Positions 43,376 to 52,956 are shown, counted from the first letter of the stretch. The stretch: 64,000 nt of DNA from Salimicrobium halophilum (GCF_900100295.1 NZ_FNEV01000009.1:1-64000), one strand, 5' to 3'. Numbers and translations: made by a program. The notes: a model not told the origin generated them from the letters alone.

Positions 43376-46006
43376 TTATTTAGCGTCGAACCAGGTATCC
43401 CCGTAAGAATGATCCACCTGAAGCGGCACAACCAGATCGACAGTTTCTTCCATCACTTCCTTGACTACTTCCGTCAACTGCTCCACTTCTTCCTTCGGAG
43501 CTTCTAATATCAATTCGTCATGAACCTGAAGAATCATCGTCGCTTCCAGTTCCTCTTCTTTCAGACGGGCGGAGAGATCGATCATCGCCTTCTTGATGAC
43601 ATCGGCTGCCGTTCCCTGAATCGGAGTATTCATCGCCGTTCTTTCCGCTGCGTTTCTCCGATTGAAATTCCGGCTGTTGACATCAGGCAGGTATCTTCTT
43701 CTGTGCATCAGTGTCTCTACAAACCCTTCCTCTTTGGCCTGCCTCACTGTATCATCCATATATTCTTTCACCTTCGGATAGCTCTTGAAGTAAGCATCGA
43801 TGTAGGCTTGGGCAGCTTTACGTGTAACACCGAGACTCTGGGACAAACCATAATCGCTGATACCATAGACAATGCCGAAATTCACAGCCTTCGCCTGCCG
43901 ACGCATATCAGCTGTCACGTCTTCAGGTGAAACGTTGAATACTTCACTGGCCGTTTTCGTATGCACGTCTTCTCCTTCTTTGAAAGACTGGATAAGCTTC
44001 TCATCGCCGGACATGTGAGCAAGAACCCGAAGTTCAATTTGGGAATAGTCACTGGCAAACATGACCCATCCTTCCCGAGAAGGAATGAACGCCTGCCGTA
44101 TTTTCCTTCCTTCTTCCAGACGGATCGGGATGTTCTGAAGGTTCGGCTCTGTGGAACTTAATCTTCCAGTTTGTGTGAGAGCCTGATTGAACCTTGTATG
44201 CACTTTATGCGTGTCTTCATGCACCACTTTCAAAAGACCTTCGATATACGTAGACTGCAGCTTACCCAACTGACGGAACAGAAGGATCTCCGAGATGATT
44301 TCATGCTCCGGGGCCAACTGTTCAAGAACATCTGCAGACGTAGAATATCCCGTTTTCGTTTTCTTCAGCACAGGCAATCCCAACTTTTCAAAAAGAATAG
44401 GGCCAAGCTGCTTCGGTGAGTTGATGTTGAATTCTTCCCCGGCATGGTCATAGATCCGCTGTCTGATTTCCTTAAGTCTTCCTTCAAGTTCTTCTCCCAT
44501 CTCTTTCAGTCGCTTCACATCGACCTGCACGCCTGTATATTCCATTTCTCCGAGAATGATAGCAAGCGGCATCTCCAAATGGTGGAAAAGGTCTTCCTGC
44601 TTATTATTTTTAAGCTGTTCTTCGAGATCCGACTTCAAGCGGTAGAGCATCAGCGCTTTCCGACCCGCATGTTCATATAACACACTGTCTTCCGGCCGGG
44701 CACGCTTCGCTCCTTTCCCGTACACTTCTTCATCCGATGGGATCCCCGTCTCTCCAAGACGATGACTTATGGCAGGTATGTCGTGGTTATTCACGGCCGG
44801 ATTCACAAGATAAGAGGCAAGAAGAACATCGAACGTCACACCTTCGAGTGGAATGCCATACCTTTTAAAAGCTACAACCGTCCGCTTCGCATCGAACACC
44901 CATTTTTCTTTGTCAGCGTCTGCCGCCCATGCTCTGAATGCGTCCGACTCTTTCACTTCATCAATCGAAAAGGCGAACACCCCTTTGTCATTGGAGAGCA
45001 CTACAGCTTCGATCGGCGACGTATGATAATTATCTTCAAGAATCTCTACGATAAGCGCCGTTTCCTCTGTAAGGATCTCTTTTGTCAGCTCCGCTCCCTG
45101 TTTCACATCTACAGAAATCATCTCCGCCGCTTCACTTTCCACTACTCCGTCAATTCGAGACAGGAGTGATTCAAAACCGAGATTCTGGAACTGTTCTTTC
45201 ACTGTAGCCGCTTCGTACCCTTTATAAGTCGTATCCTGGAGAGTGATCTCTAATGGAACTTCCTTTTCGATGGTCACAAGCTGCTTACTCATGAACGCTT
45301 CTTCTTTGTTTGTTTCAAGCTTCTCTTTCAGTTTTTTCCCGCTCACCGCATCAAAATCTTCATAAACACCCTCAAGCGTCCCGAATTGCTTCAGCAGTTT
45401 CAGAGCCGTCTTCTCTCCCACACCCGGTACTCCAGGAATGTTATCGGAGCTGTCTCCCATCAGAGCTTTCAAGTGGATCACCTGCTCCGGTCCAATCTCC
45501 ATTTTCTCTTTAAGAGAAGTAGGAGTGTATGTATCCACATTGGTGATACCCTTCTTCGTCAACCTTACCGTCGTATGATCGGAAACGAGCTGAAGGAGGT
45601 CTTTATCTCCGGAAATGACAGTTACTTCATCTCCCTGTTTCTCCGCTTCGGTTGCAAGAGTCCCTATGATATCGTCCGCCTCATATTGCTCAAGTTGATA
45701 ATGTTTGATGCCGAATCCGTCCAGGAGATCCTGGAGAACCGGAAACTGCTCACTCAACTCAGGCGGGGTCTTCTGCCTGCCTCCTTTATACTCTCCATAC
45801 GTCTTATGACGGAAGGTCGTCTTACCGGCATCAAAGGCCACCAGCATGTGATCCGGTGATTCCTCCTCGAGGATTTTCAATAACATCGTCGTAAACCCGT
45901 ATACAGCGTTCGTATAGACGCCTTTGTCATTATTCAAAAGCGGCAATGCAAAGAAAGCCCGGTACGCGATACTGTTTCCATCAATCAACACTAATTTATT
46001 TCCCAT
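43376..46006 (-). CDS. polA: DNA polymerase I
   Basis: Repair and Okazaki-fragment processing polymerase. The 876 residues comprise a 5' nuclease domain (1-290, with LIDGNSIAYRAFFALP and the helix-hairpin-helix DNIPGVPGVGEKTA), a middle 3'-5' exonuclease-like domain (about 300-465) and the polymerase domain with motif A SDYSQIELRVLAHMSGD, motif B RRQAKAVNFGIVYGISDYG and motif C LQVHDELILEA. The exonuclease metal motif (DYET-like) is replaced by ALIVEILEDN, so proofreading is probably lost, as in other Bacillus PolA. Strong site AGGAG before ATG 46006. Confidence 0.96.
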   Translation of the reverse strand: MGNKLVLIDGNSIAYRAFFALPLLNNDKGVYTNAVYGFTTMLLKILEEESPDHMLVAFDAGKTTFRHKTYGEYKGGRQKTPPELSEQFPVLQDLLDGFGIKHYQLEQYEADDIIGTLATEAEKQGDEVTVISGDKDLLQLVSDHTTVRLTKKGITNVDTYTPTSLKEKMEIGPEQVIHLKALMGDSSDNIPGVPGVGEKTALKLLKQFGTLEGVYEDFDAVSGKKLKEKLETNKEEAFMSKQLVTIEKEVPLEITLQDTTYKGYEAATVKEQFQNLGFESLLSRIDGVVESEAAEMISVDVKQGAELTKEILTEETALIVEILEDNYHTSPIEAVVLSNDKGVFAFSIDEVKESDAFRAWAADADKEKWVFDAKRTVVAFKRYGIPLEGVTFDVLLASYLVNPAVNNHDIPAISHRLGETGIPSDEEVYGKGAKRARPEDSVLYEHAGRKALMLYRLKSDLEEQLKNNKQEDLFHHLEMPLAIILGEMEYTGVQVDVKRLKEMGEELEGRLKEIRQRIYDHAGEEFNINSPKQLGPILFEKLGLPVLKKTKTGYSTSADVLEQLAPEHEIISEILLFRQLGKLQSTYIEGLLKVVHEDTHKVHTRFNQALTQTGRLSSTEPNLQNIPIRLEEGRKIRQAFIPSREGWVMFASDYSQIELRVLAHMSGDEKLIQSFKEGEDVHTKTASEVFNVSPEDVTADMRRQAKAVNFGIVYGISDYGLSQSLGVTRKAAQAYIDAYFKSYPKVKEYMDDTVRQAKEEGFVETLMHRRRYLPDVNSRNFNRRNAAERTAMNTPIQGTAADVIKKAMIDLSARLKEEELEATMILQVHDELILEAPKEEVEQLTEVVKEVMEETVDLVVPLQVDHSYGDTWFDAK

Positions 46007-46064
46007 ATCTTCACTCCTAAGCCGTTCGATTCTATCTACATTTTACCACGTCCCGACCCGGACA

Positions 46065-46096
46065 CAAAAAAAAGACAGAAGCATAAAGCTTCTGCC
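46065..46096 (-). terminator. Terminator of phoPR
   Basis: Minus-strand GGCAGAAGC, TTTAT loop, GCTTCTGTC, then eight T. A second palindrome GGATGAAA/TTTCATCC lies at 46112-46130, between it and the phoR stop. Confidence 0.88.
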
Positions 46097-46192
46097 AAGA
46101 GAAAACACCTTGGATGAAAGGGTTTCATCCTGAATGATACCAACACTTTATGAACTTTCTGTTGAGAAAAGATAAAGCTTTTGTAAAGGCTA

Positions 46193-47626
46193 TCAGGAAC
46201 TTTCCTTATGAAAAATCAGTGTCATGACTGATCCTTCTCCAGGTTCACTCTTCACCTGAATCGAGCCGCCATGGGCCTCCATGATATGTTTAACAATAGC
46301 AAGACCGAGACCTGTCCCCCCTGAATTTCTGCTCCGGGCTCGATCAACCCTGTAAAACCGTTCGAAAATACGCGGTATTTCTTCTTCCGGAATACCTATC
46401 CCCGTATCGATCACTTCCACCCTTACCTCGTCTTTCTGTTCTTCAAGTCTGACTTCCACGCTTCCCTTTTCGGGTGTATAGGTGATGGCGTTGGAGATAA
46501 GATTCAGAAACACCTGCCGTAATCGTGTCGCATCCCCTGTATACCTGACATCTGTTTCCAGATCACTGATAATTTCAATATCCTTCTTCTTTGCCTGTTC
46601 TTCTACCAGCGTCACAGTATCGTTCACCAGATCCGTCATATTCAATTCGCTTATCGATAATCGGAAGCCTTCCCGTTCGATCTTCGATAATTCCAGCAAA
46701 TCATGGATCAATGTCTCAAGACGAGTACTTTCCTTCAACATGATGCCAAGAAACTGTTCGGTCATGTCGCGATCTTCCAGTGCGCCATCCAGTAACGTTT
46801 CAGAGAATCCTTTGATTGATGTGATCGGCGTCCGTAGTTCATGGGAGACGTTCGCTACGAAATCCTTCCGCATCTGTTCGAGTCTTTTCAATCCTGTGAT
46901 GTCATGGAATACAAGGACGACTCCCTGCCATCTTTTATCTTGTTTGAAAATCGGTGCTCCGTTTACCTGGATGAACTTTTTCTCGATGCCTTTCTCTATC
47001 GTAAGCATCTGACTGGAAGGCGACTCGAACATATACACCTTCTCTATGACGCTTTGTACTTCCTGGTAAGGGATGACTTCGTGATACAAGCAATCAAGGT
47101 AATGATTCTTATTGTGACGGAATGTGTCTACAAAAGCTTCATTTACGAGTTGGATATACCCCTTTTCATCGATGAGGACAAGCCCACTACTCATATGATT
47201 GATGACCGCTCTAAGCCGCGTTTCCTGCATTCCTTGAGCACTCGTCAGCTCTTTCAGATGTTTGGCCAATTCATTGATCGTACTCCCGAGTCTTCCTGCA
47301 TCACCAAAAGCTACGTCATACGTGCGGGCGCGATAATTCCCCTGCTTCAACTGCTCCGCTGTATCGGTTGCCTTACGTACAGGTTCGACATACCGGATGA
47401 AGATCTGATAACTCAAAATGAAGAACGTCACCGCGGTGACCGAAATCATGATCAGCGTCAGAACCCAGATATTCCTGGACGCCTCCGCTGCCTGCTCACT
47501 GCCTTCCATTCCTGGTATTTCACCGATGGTCTGTTGGGCATACTGAGCCAGTACAATACCGAAGGAAAGCATAAGACCCAGAATAACAATGACATATACG
47601 ATCAGGATACGCTCATTGAACTTCAT
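46193..47626 (-). CDS. phoR: Phosphate-responsive sensor histidine kinase PhoR
   Basis: Membrane kinase for the phosphate-starvation response with PhoP. From ATG 47626 it has 477 residues: membrane spans at about 7-27 and 52-73, HAMP (about 74-125), PAS (about 140-240), dimerisation domain with His in VANVSHELRTPITSIKGF, and ATPase domain with NLISNAITYTPEKG, DTGIGIPEEE and GGTGLGLAIVKHI. Only about 25 residues lie outside the membrane, whereas B. subtilis PhoR has a large extracytoplasmic domain. The ATG overlaps the phoP end by 14 bases; GGAGG is 12 bases away, a long spacing. Confidence 0.93.
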   Translation of the reverse strand: MKFNERILIVYVIVILGLMLSFGIVLAQYAQQTIGEIPGMEGSEQAAEASRNIWVLTLIMISVTAVTFFILSYQIFIRYVEPVRKATDTAEQLKQGNYRARTYDVAFGDAGRLGSTINELAKHLKELTSAQGMQETRLRAVINHMSSGLVLIDEKGYIQLVNEAFVDTFRHNKNHYLDCLYHEVIPYQEVQSVIEKVYMFESPSSQMLTIEKGIEKKFIQVNGAPIFKQDKRWQGVVLVFHDITGLKRLEQMRKDFVANVSHELRTPITSIKGFSETLLDGALEDRDMTEQFLGIMLKESTRLETLIHDLLELSKIEREGFRLSISELNMTDLVNDTVTLVEEQAKKKDIEIISDLETDVRYTGDATRLRQVFLNLISNAITYTPEKGSVEVRLEEQKDEVRVEVIDTGIGIPEEEIPRIFERFYRVDRARSRNSGGTGLGLAIVKHIMEAHGGSIQVKSEPGEGSVMTLIFHKESS

Positions 47627-48323
47627 GCTTTGCAGGGTCCTCCATTTTGTAACCAAGACCACGGACCGTCTTTATATATGATGGCTTCTTCGTCACCGGC
47701 TCGATCTTTTCACGGAGATGACTCACATGAACATCCACAATCCTGGTGTCTCCGGCAAAATCATAGTTCCATACGTATTGGAGCAGTTGATCACGTGAGA
47801 GCACTCTGCCGAGATTTCTCGACAAATATAACAGAAGCTCGAACTCCTTCGGCGTCAGCGTCAGCGCTTCCCCTTCAATCGTAGCTTCGTACTGACTAGG
47901 GTATATCTTCAAGTCTTTGATGGTAATCACTTCATCCTTATCCCCAGCCTGGACTTTTTCCATTCGTCTGAGGATGGCTTTGATCCTCGCAACTACCTCT
48001 CTCGGGCTGAAAGGCTTCGTCATGTAATCATCCGCGCCCAGCTCCAGTCCAAGAACTTTATCAAACTCTTCATCCTTCGCCGTAAGCATAAGAACCGGCG
48101 TATCGATATGCTCCTGTCTGAGGTGCTTACACACTTCCATACCATCCATCTCCGGCAACATGACGTCGAGGACGATAAGATCGAAGGATTGAGCAGAAGC
48201 TTTCTCTAACGCTTCCTTTCCGTCATAAGCGACTTCTGGCTCATATCCTGCCTGTTCTATATTATATTTCAAAAGTGTCACAATCGATTCTTCATCGTCT
48301 ACAATCAAAATTCTCCCACTCAT
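47613..48323 (-). CDS. phoP: Response regulator PhoP
   Basis: OmpR-family regulator that activates phosphate-uptake and teichuronic acid genes when phosphorylated by PhoR. The 236 residues have a receiver (1-118; acidic pair at 9-10, Asp in LIVLDVMLPEMDG, Lys in MTKPFSPRE) and winged-helix DNA-binding domain (about 135-232, LTPKEFELLLYLSRNLGRVLSRDQLL). AAAGGGG precedes ATG 48323. Order phoP-phoR-polA and mdh upstream is as in B. subtilis. Confidence 0.96.
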   Translation of the reverse strand: MSGRILIVDDEESIVTLLKYNIEQAGYEPEVAYDGKEALEKASAQSFDLIVLDVMLPEMDGMEVCKHLRQEHIDTPVLMLTAKDEEFDKVLGLELGADDYMTKPFSPREVVARIKAILRRMEKVQAGDKDEVITIKDLKIYPSQYEATIEGEALTLTPKEFELLLYLSRNLGRVLSRDQLLQYVWNYDFAGDTRIVDVHVSHLREKIEPVTKKPSYIKTVRGLGYKMEDPAKHEVQ

Positions 48324-48410
48324 CCCAACGACCCCTTTGCTGTATCTTTACTACCATAGTAACGTTTTTTCTCTATTTATAGGTAGTCTCGCCAAAAACT
48401 TTACAAACTA

Positions 48411-48887
48411 TTAATAAAAGTTTTCAAGCGATATAGAATTGAGAGAATCGGGTTCGTAAGGGGCGATGACGTGAAGTTTGCCGGACATTACTTCCTCATC
48501 GGAAGCGTTGGTTCCTTTCACCTGCAGATGAACCAGGTTTTCCTCTTCATCAATCGCTTCGATCTTGAAAAGGAGATGGAGCGTTTCGTAGTGATAGACT
48601 GGTACAGGATACTGGATTTCCTGGTAAGTGATATGGCTACCGGGCCCGGGAAGATGCATCGAAACGGCTGAGGTGATCATTCCCTGAAGCATGATAGAAG
48701 GAACGATCGGACGTTCAAAAGGAGTTCTCGAAGCGTAGTCATGTTGAAGGTAGAGAGGATTGGCATCATCTGTCAATCCGAGGTAGATAAGAAGATCCTT
48801 GTCTTTCACTTCACAGGAAGTCTCATAAGTGTCACCGACGTTCAGTTCATCGATTTTCTTTCCGAGTTTGCGTTTTTTCCCTAACAT
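48411..48887 (-). CDS. MaoC-like hot-dog domain protein with an altered catalytic motif
   Basis: A 158-residue single hot-dog protein related to the MaoC/(R)-hydratase family. The signature region reads GLTDDANPLYLQHDYASRTPF (37-57) and the helix after it PIVPSIMLQGMI. In (R)-enoyl-CoA hydratases the motif is D-x-N-P-L-H; here the catalytic His is Tyr46, so hydratase activity is doubtful, though His49 lies nearby. GGAGGA precedes ATG 48887. It lies between the mdh terminator and phoP, where B. subtilis has no such gene to my memory. Function unknown; a lipid or CoA-ester binding role is only possible. Confidence 0.8.
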   Translation of the reverse strand: MLGKKRKLGKKIDELNVGDTYETSCEVKDKDLLIYLGLTDDANPLYLQHDYASRTPFERPIVPSIMLQGMITSAVSMHLPGPGSHITYQEIQYPVPVYHYETLHLLFKIEAIDEEENLVHLQVKGTNASDEEVMSGKLHVIAPYEPDSLNSISLENFY

Positions 48888-48905
48888 TTATTCTTCCTCC
48901 TTGTT

Positions 48906-48938
48906 AAAAAAAGGTTCGAGGTATCCCCCGAACCTTTT
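48906..48938 (-). terminator. Terminator of citZ-icd-mdh
   Basis: Minus-strand AAAGGTTCG, 10-base loop, CGAACCTTTTTTT, three bases after the mdh stop. Confidence 0.92.
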
Positions 48939-48941
48939 CAC

Positions 48942-49880
48942 TTATTCCAGAATAGTAAGAACATGTTTCACGGACTCCGCAGACTTATCGAGCTGTCCCT
49001 TCTCGTCATCAGTAAGATCAAGTTCAATCACTTCTTCAATCCCGTTTCCTCCGAGGATCGTAGGCACTCCAAGGTATATCCCATCATACCCGTACTCGCC
49101 TTCAAGATAAGCGATGGCAGGAAGAACTCGTCGCTGGTCCTTGATGATAGCTTCCACCATTTGGACAATCGAAGCAGCAGGTGCGTAGTAGGCGCTTCCA
49201 CTTCCGAGGAGCCCGACAATTTCTCCGCCACCTTTCCGGGTCCGCTCAATGATCTCCTCCAGTCTGCTTTCGGAGATCATCTTATCAAGCGGAACCCCAC
49301 CGACATTGGAGTAACGTATCAATGGGACCATATCGTCCCCGTGTCCTCCGAGTACGAATCCCGTTACGTCCTTCACGGAAACATTCAATTCTTCCGCAAT
49401 GAAACTTCGGAACCTCCCCGTATCGAGGACACCAGACTGACCGATGACACGGTTCTTCGGAAAGCCGGATTCTTTGAAGACACTATAGGTCATAGCGTCG
49501 ACAGGGTTTGTCAAAACGATGATATAGCAATCCGGGGAATATTTCACGACTTCTTTTGTCACACTTTGCATAATCTTCGCATTCGTGCTGACGAGATCAT
49601 CACGGCTCATTCCCGGTTTACGGGCCATGCCGGCAGTAATAACTACAACATCCGACCCCTTCGTCTCTTTATAATCGGACGTGCCTTTCACTTTGGCATC
49701 GAACCCCTGGATAGGACTCGCTTCATACATATCCAGGGCTTTGCCTTTTGTCGGATCTTCCTGGTCCGGAATATCCACGAGTACGACATCACCGAGTTCT
49801 TTCTGAGCAGTCATCAGAGCTGTAGTCGCACCGGTGAAACCGGAACCGATCACAGATATTTTCGGTCGCTTTATCCCCAT
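48942..49880 (-). CDS. mdh: Malate dehydrogenase
   Basis: NAD-dependent oxidation of malate to oxaloacetate in the TCA cycle. The 312 residues of the LDH-like MDH group have the [10 protein letters not shown] nucleotide loop (12-21), the substrate-recognition arginines in [14 protein letters not shown] (about 84-97), and catalytic His in GGHGDDMVP near 180. GGAGG precedes ATG 49880. Third gene of citZ-icd-mdh, 21 bases after icd. Confidence 0.97.
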   Translation of the reverse strand: MGIKRPKISVIGSGFTGATTALMTAQKELGDVVLVDIPDQEDPTKGKALDMYEASPIQGFDAKVKGTSDYKETKGSDVVVITAGMARKPGMSRDDLVSTNAKIMQSVTKEVVKYSPDCYIIVLTNPVDAMTYSVFKESGFPKNRVIGQSGVLDTGRFRSFIAEELNVSVKDVTGFVLGGHGDDMVPLIRYSNVGGVPLDKMISESRLEEIIERTRKGGGEIVGLLGSGSAYYAPAASIVQMVEAIIKDQRRVLPAIAYLEGEYGYDGIYLGVPTILGGNGIEEVIELDLTDDEKGQLDKSAESVKHVLTILE

Positions 49881-49901
49881 ATGCTCATATCCTCCTTCTT
49901 A

Positions 49902-51176
49902 TCAGTCCATGTTCTTAATCAGTTCATCCCCGAACTGGGAACATTTCACTTCGGTTGCTCCGTCCATCATACGAGCGAAGTCATACGTGACGACTTTGCT
50001 TCCGATCGTTTTGTCCATAGACTTGGAAATAAGCTCAGCAGCTTCTCTCCAGCCAAGGTGTTCAAGCATAAGAACTCCGGAAAGAATCACAGAAGACGGG
50101 TTCACTTTGTCCATGCCTGCATACTTCGGAGCAGTACCATGAGTCGCTTCAAAGATAGCATGACCTGTGTCATAGTTGATGTTCGCTCCCGGAGCGATTC
50201 CGATTCCACCTACCTGCGCAGCAAGGGCGTCAGAAATATAGTCACCGTTCAGGTTCATAGTAGCTACGACATCGAATTCAGCAGGACGTGTCAGAATCTG
50301 CTGAAGGAAAATGTCCGCGATTGCGTCTTTCACAATCATTTTTCCTGCTTTTACAGCTTCTTCTTCAGCTTTGTTCGCAGCTTCTTTGCCTTCTTTCTCA
50401 ACAATACGGTCGTACTCCGCCCAAGTGAAGACCTTATCTCCGTACTCTTCTTCAGCAACTTCATAGCCCCATGCTTTGAAGGAACCTTCTGTGAACTTCA
50501 TAATGTTCCCTTTGTGTACAAGCGTAACGTTACGACGTCCTTCATTGAACGCGTAATCGATCGCAGAACGTACAAGACGCTTCGTACCTTCTTCAGATAC
50601 TGGCTTCACACCGATTCCGGATGTTTCCGGGAAGCGGATGTTATGTACACCCATTTCATTCTGTAGGAAATCAATGACTTTCTTCACTTCCGGCGTTCCT
50701 TTCTGCCATTCGATTCCCGCATAGATATCTTCCGTATTCTCACGGAAAATGACCATGTCTGTGTCTTCAGGACGCTTGACCGGAGAAGGTACTCCTGTGA
50801 AGTAACGGACCGGACGTAGACATGTGAAAAGATCAAGCTCCTGACGAAGTGCGACGTTCAGGGAACGGATTCCGCCACCGATCGGAGTCGTCAAAGGTCC
50901 TTTGATTGCAATCTTATAGTCACGGATGGTGTCGAGCGTTTCGTCCGGCAGCCATTCTTCTGTTCTGTCGTAGGATTTCTGGCCGGCATACACTTCTTTC
51001 CACTCAATAGCTTTCTCACCATTATAAGCTTTCTCTACGGCAGCTTCGATTACACGGCTTGCAGATGCCCAGATATCAGGCCCTGTTCCGTCACCTTCGA
51101 TATAAGGGATGATTGCATGGTTAGGTACATTCAATTCCCCGTTTTGTTCTACTGTGATTTTTTTCGCTTCTGACAT
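49902..51176 (-). CDS. icd: Isocitrate dehydrogenase (NADP)
   Basis: Oxidative decarboxylation of isocitrate to 2-oxoglutarate with NADP. From ATG 51176 the protein has 424 residues with [19 protein letters not shown], which contains the active-site Ser and Arg residues, the [12 protein letters not shown] block, and the C-terminal [16 protein letters not shown] use ATG 51176 (GGAGGG seven bases upstream) over an earlier TTG-type codon at 51203. Second gene of the citZ operon. Confidence 0.97.
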   Translation of the reverse strand: MSEAKKITVEQNGELNVPNHAIIPYIEGDGTGPDIWASASRVIEAAVEKAYNGEKAIEWKEVYAGQKSYDRTEEWLPDETLDTIRDYKIAIKGPLTTPIGGGIRSLNVALRQELDLFTCLRPVRYFTGVPSPVKRPEDTDMVIFRENTEDIYAGIEWQKGTPEVKKVIDFLQNEMGVHNIRFPETSGIGVKPVSEEGTKRLVRSAIDYAFNEGRRNVTLVHKGNIMKFTEGSFKAWGYEVAEEEYGDKVFTWAEYDRIVEKEGKEAANKAEEEAVKAGKMIVKDAIADIFLQQILTRPAEFDVVATMNLNGDYISDALAAQVGGIGIAPGANINYDTGHAIFEATHGTAPKYAGMDKVNPSSVILSGVLMLEHLGWREAAELISKSMDKTIGSKVVTYDFARMMDGATEVKCSQFGDELIKNMD

Positions 51177-51246
51177 GATGTTCCCTCCAGTTAAAGAATT
51201 CACTTCTAATCATACGTGAAAATGCATAAAAGAAAAAGTTTTACTA

Positions 51247-52365
51247 TTACGAACGCTCTTCTACCGGCTTATATGTCTGATTGGTAGGTCCTACATATTC
51301 AGCGCGTGGTCTGATCAGACGGTTATTGCTGTACTGCTCTAAAATATGAGCCAACCAGCCGGATGTACGGCTCACTGCGAAAATCGGTGTAAAGAGATCG
51401 TGGTCGATTCCGAGACTGTGGTAGACAGACGCAGAATAGAAGTCCACGTTCGCAGGAAGTCCTTTATTCTCTTTGATGTATTCTTCGATTTTCACGGACA
51501 TATCATAATATTTGGAATGACCAGTCAACCCTGTGAGCTCTCGGGACATCTCCTTCAGGTGCTTCGCACGGGGATCTCCCTTTTGATATACACGGTGACC
51601 CATTCCCATAATCTTTTCTTTGTTTTCGAGTTTCTTCTCAATATGAGGGATTGCATTATCTACATCCCCGATTTCTGTAAGCATAGCCATCACTCGTTCA
51701 TTCGCCCCTCCATGGAGTGGACCTTTCAGTGCGCTGATAGCTGCTGTAACACCGGAGTAGATATCACTCAGTGTCGCCACACATACACGTGCAGTGAACG
51801 TAGAAGCGTTCAGTTCATGATCAGCGTGAAGAACAAGTGCCTTATTGAATGCTTCCACTTCAAGATCTTCAGGATCCTTACCGTTCAGCATGTATAGGAA
51901 ATTGGCAGCGAAACTCAGATCCTTCTTAGGCTTCACCGGCTCCTGTCCTTTACGGATGCGACCGAATGCTGTCACAACTGTAGGGATTTTCGCCTGGATC
52001 TTAACAGCTTTACGCTTATTCGCTTCCTCTTCCATTTCATCTGCTTCTTCGTCGAACAGACCTAGCATGGAAACAGCGGAACGAAGAGCTGCCATGGGAT
52101 GAACCGTTTTCAAATCATAAGATTTCAAATGCTCGATGACTTCATCAGGGATCTCCATTTCTTCTGCCAAAGCTTTTTTCAGTTCATCCAGCTGCTCTTT
52201 ATTCGGAAGTTTCTGATTCCAAAGCAGATAGATCACTTCTTCAAAGCTCGAGTTTGTGGCTAAATCATCGATATCATACCCTGCATATGTTAGTCGATCA
52301 TCAATGATAGAGCTGATTGATGACTCTGTAGCTGTAATTCCTTCAAGTCCTTTAGTGGATGTCAT
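51247..52365 (-). CDS. citZ: Citrate synthase
   Basis: Condenses acetyl-CoA and oxaloacetate, entry to the TCA cycle. From ATG 52365 there are 372 residues with catalytic His in LHADHELNAST (about 189-199) and GMGHRVYQKGDPRA, and the C-terminal SGWLAHILEQYSNNRLIRP. I use ATG 52365 with AAAGGGGG eight bases upstream rather than 52404. First gene of citZ-icd-mdh. A good promoter and a cre-like site lie upstream. Confidence 0.97.
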   Translation of the reverse strand: MTSTKGLEGITATESSISSIIDDRLTYAGYDIDDLATNSSFEEVIYLLWNQKLPNKEQLDELKKALAEEMEIPDEVIEHLKSYDLKTVHPMAALRSAVSMLGLFDEEADEMEEEANKRKAVKIQAKIPTVVTAFGRIRKGQEPVKPKKDLSFAANFLYMLNGKDPEDLEVEAFNKALVLHADHELNASTFTARVCVATLSDIYSGVTAAISALKGPLHGGANERVMAMLTEIGDVDNAIPHIEKKLENKEKIMGMGHRVYQKGDPRAKHLKEMSRELTGLTGHSKYYDMSVKIEEYIKENKGLPANVDFYSASVYHSLGIDHDLFTPIFAVSRTSGWLAHILEQYSNNRLIRPRAEYVGPTNQTYKPVEERS

Positions 52366-52410
52366 AGAACTTTCCCCCTTTAGAAGATTAAAAATCTGGC
52401 TCATTTCGTC

Positions 52411-52426
52411 TGGAAAACGCTTTACA
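52411..52426. promoter_or_regulatory. Candidate CcpA site in the citZ leader
   Basis: TGGAAAACGCTTTACA, an interrupted palindrome whose core AAAACGCTTT fits the cre consensus at 11 of 14 positions. It lies about 35-50 bases after the predicted transcription start, a position suited to roadblock repression. citZ is CcpA-controlled in B. subtilis. Confidence 0.5.
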
Positions 52427-52467
52427 AAATCTTGTCTGAATTCACTTTGGATTTTGCCCCATCAACA

Positions 52468-52496
52468 ATTATAAATTATTTCGAAAAGAATGTGAA
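52468..52496 (-). promoter_or_regulatory. Sigma-A promoter of citZ-icd-mdh
   Basis: Minus-strand TTCACA (52496-52491), 17 bases, TATAAT (52473-52468). Leader of about 95 bases. Confidence 0.85.
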
Positions 52497-52540
52497 TTGA
52501 AACCGGTTAATTTCTTGTCAAATATATCTATGCTTCACAG

Positions 52541-52566
52541 AAAAAAACCCCGGTTAGCAGGGGTCA
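52541..52566 (-). terminator. Terminator of fxsA, overlapping its stop
   Basis: Minus-strand ACCCC, TGCTAACC loop, GGGGT then seven T. The fxsA stop TGA (52566-52564) is at the base of the stem. Confidence 0.85.
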
Positions 52567-52956
52567 TCTTCTATGAATAGTGATGGTACCTTTTTCCATA
52601 CCCTTTTCTATCGCTTTCATAACTCCTTTTTTGATAGGGCTTCTGGTAGCCGGTATCAAAAGAAGAAATCCTATAGCATCGGTGATGAATCCTGGTGTTA
52701 ACAGAACCGCGCCTCCGACTAATATACAAGCTCCGTCAAGCAGCGTATGCTGGGGAGGTCGTCCCATCTGAAGGGAATCCTGGAAGTCCCTGATCGTTTC
52801 AAGCCCCTGCCGCTTTGCAAGCCAGGCTCCGAGAGCCCCGGTAGCGATAATCAGCAGAATGACCCATAACGGACCGATCAGATTCCCGCTCCATATCAGA
52901 AGGCCGATTTCAAGGGCAGGCACTACCAGAATAAACAAGAATAGCCATTTGAACAT
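52564..52956 (-). CDS. fxsA: FxsA family membrane protein
   Basis: Membrane protein of 130 residues with helices at about 3-22, 26-46 and 75-100; FxsA in E. coli reduces phage-T7 exclusion by F, but the general role is unknown. The signature GALGAWLAKRQGLETIRDFQ and DGACILVGGAVLLTPGFITDAIGFLLLIP, a family hallmark, are intact. AAAGGA lies 11 bases before ATG 52956. It follows pyk, after the pyk terminator, as ytzA does in B. subtilis. Confidence 0.92.
   Translation of the reverse strand: MFKWLFLFILVVPALEIGLLIWSGNLIGPLWVILLIIATGALGAWLAKRQGLETIRDFQDSLQMGRPPQHTLLDGACILVGGAVLLTPGFITDAIGFLLLIPATRSPIKKGVMKAIEKGMEKGTITIHRR

Noticed and set aside
46112-46130. GGATGAAA/TTTCATCC palindrome after phoR
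   Set aside because: Eight-base stem with no T tract; the stronger hairpin with a T tract at 46065-46096 is the likely terminator, and I see no evidence for another role.
48963-50666. 567-codon plus-strand frame opposite mdh and icd
   Set aside because: Long only because it mirrors two highly biased genes; it crosses the gap between them, lacks a start signal and its product is Arg/His/Phe-rich low-plausibility sequence.
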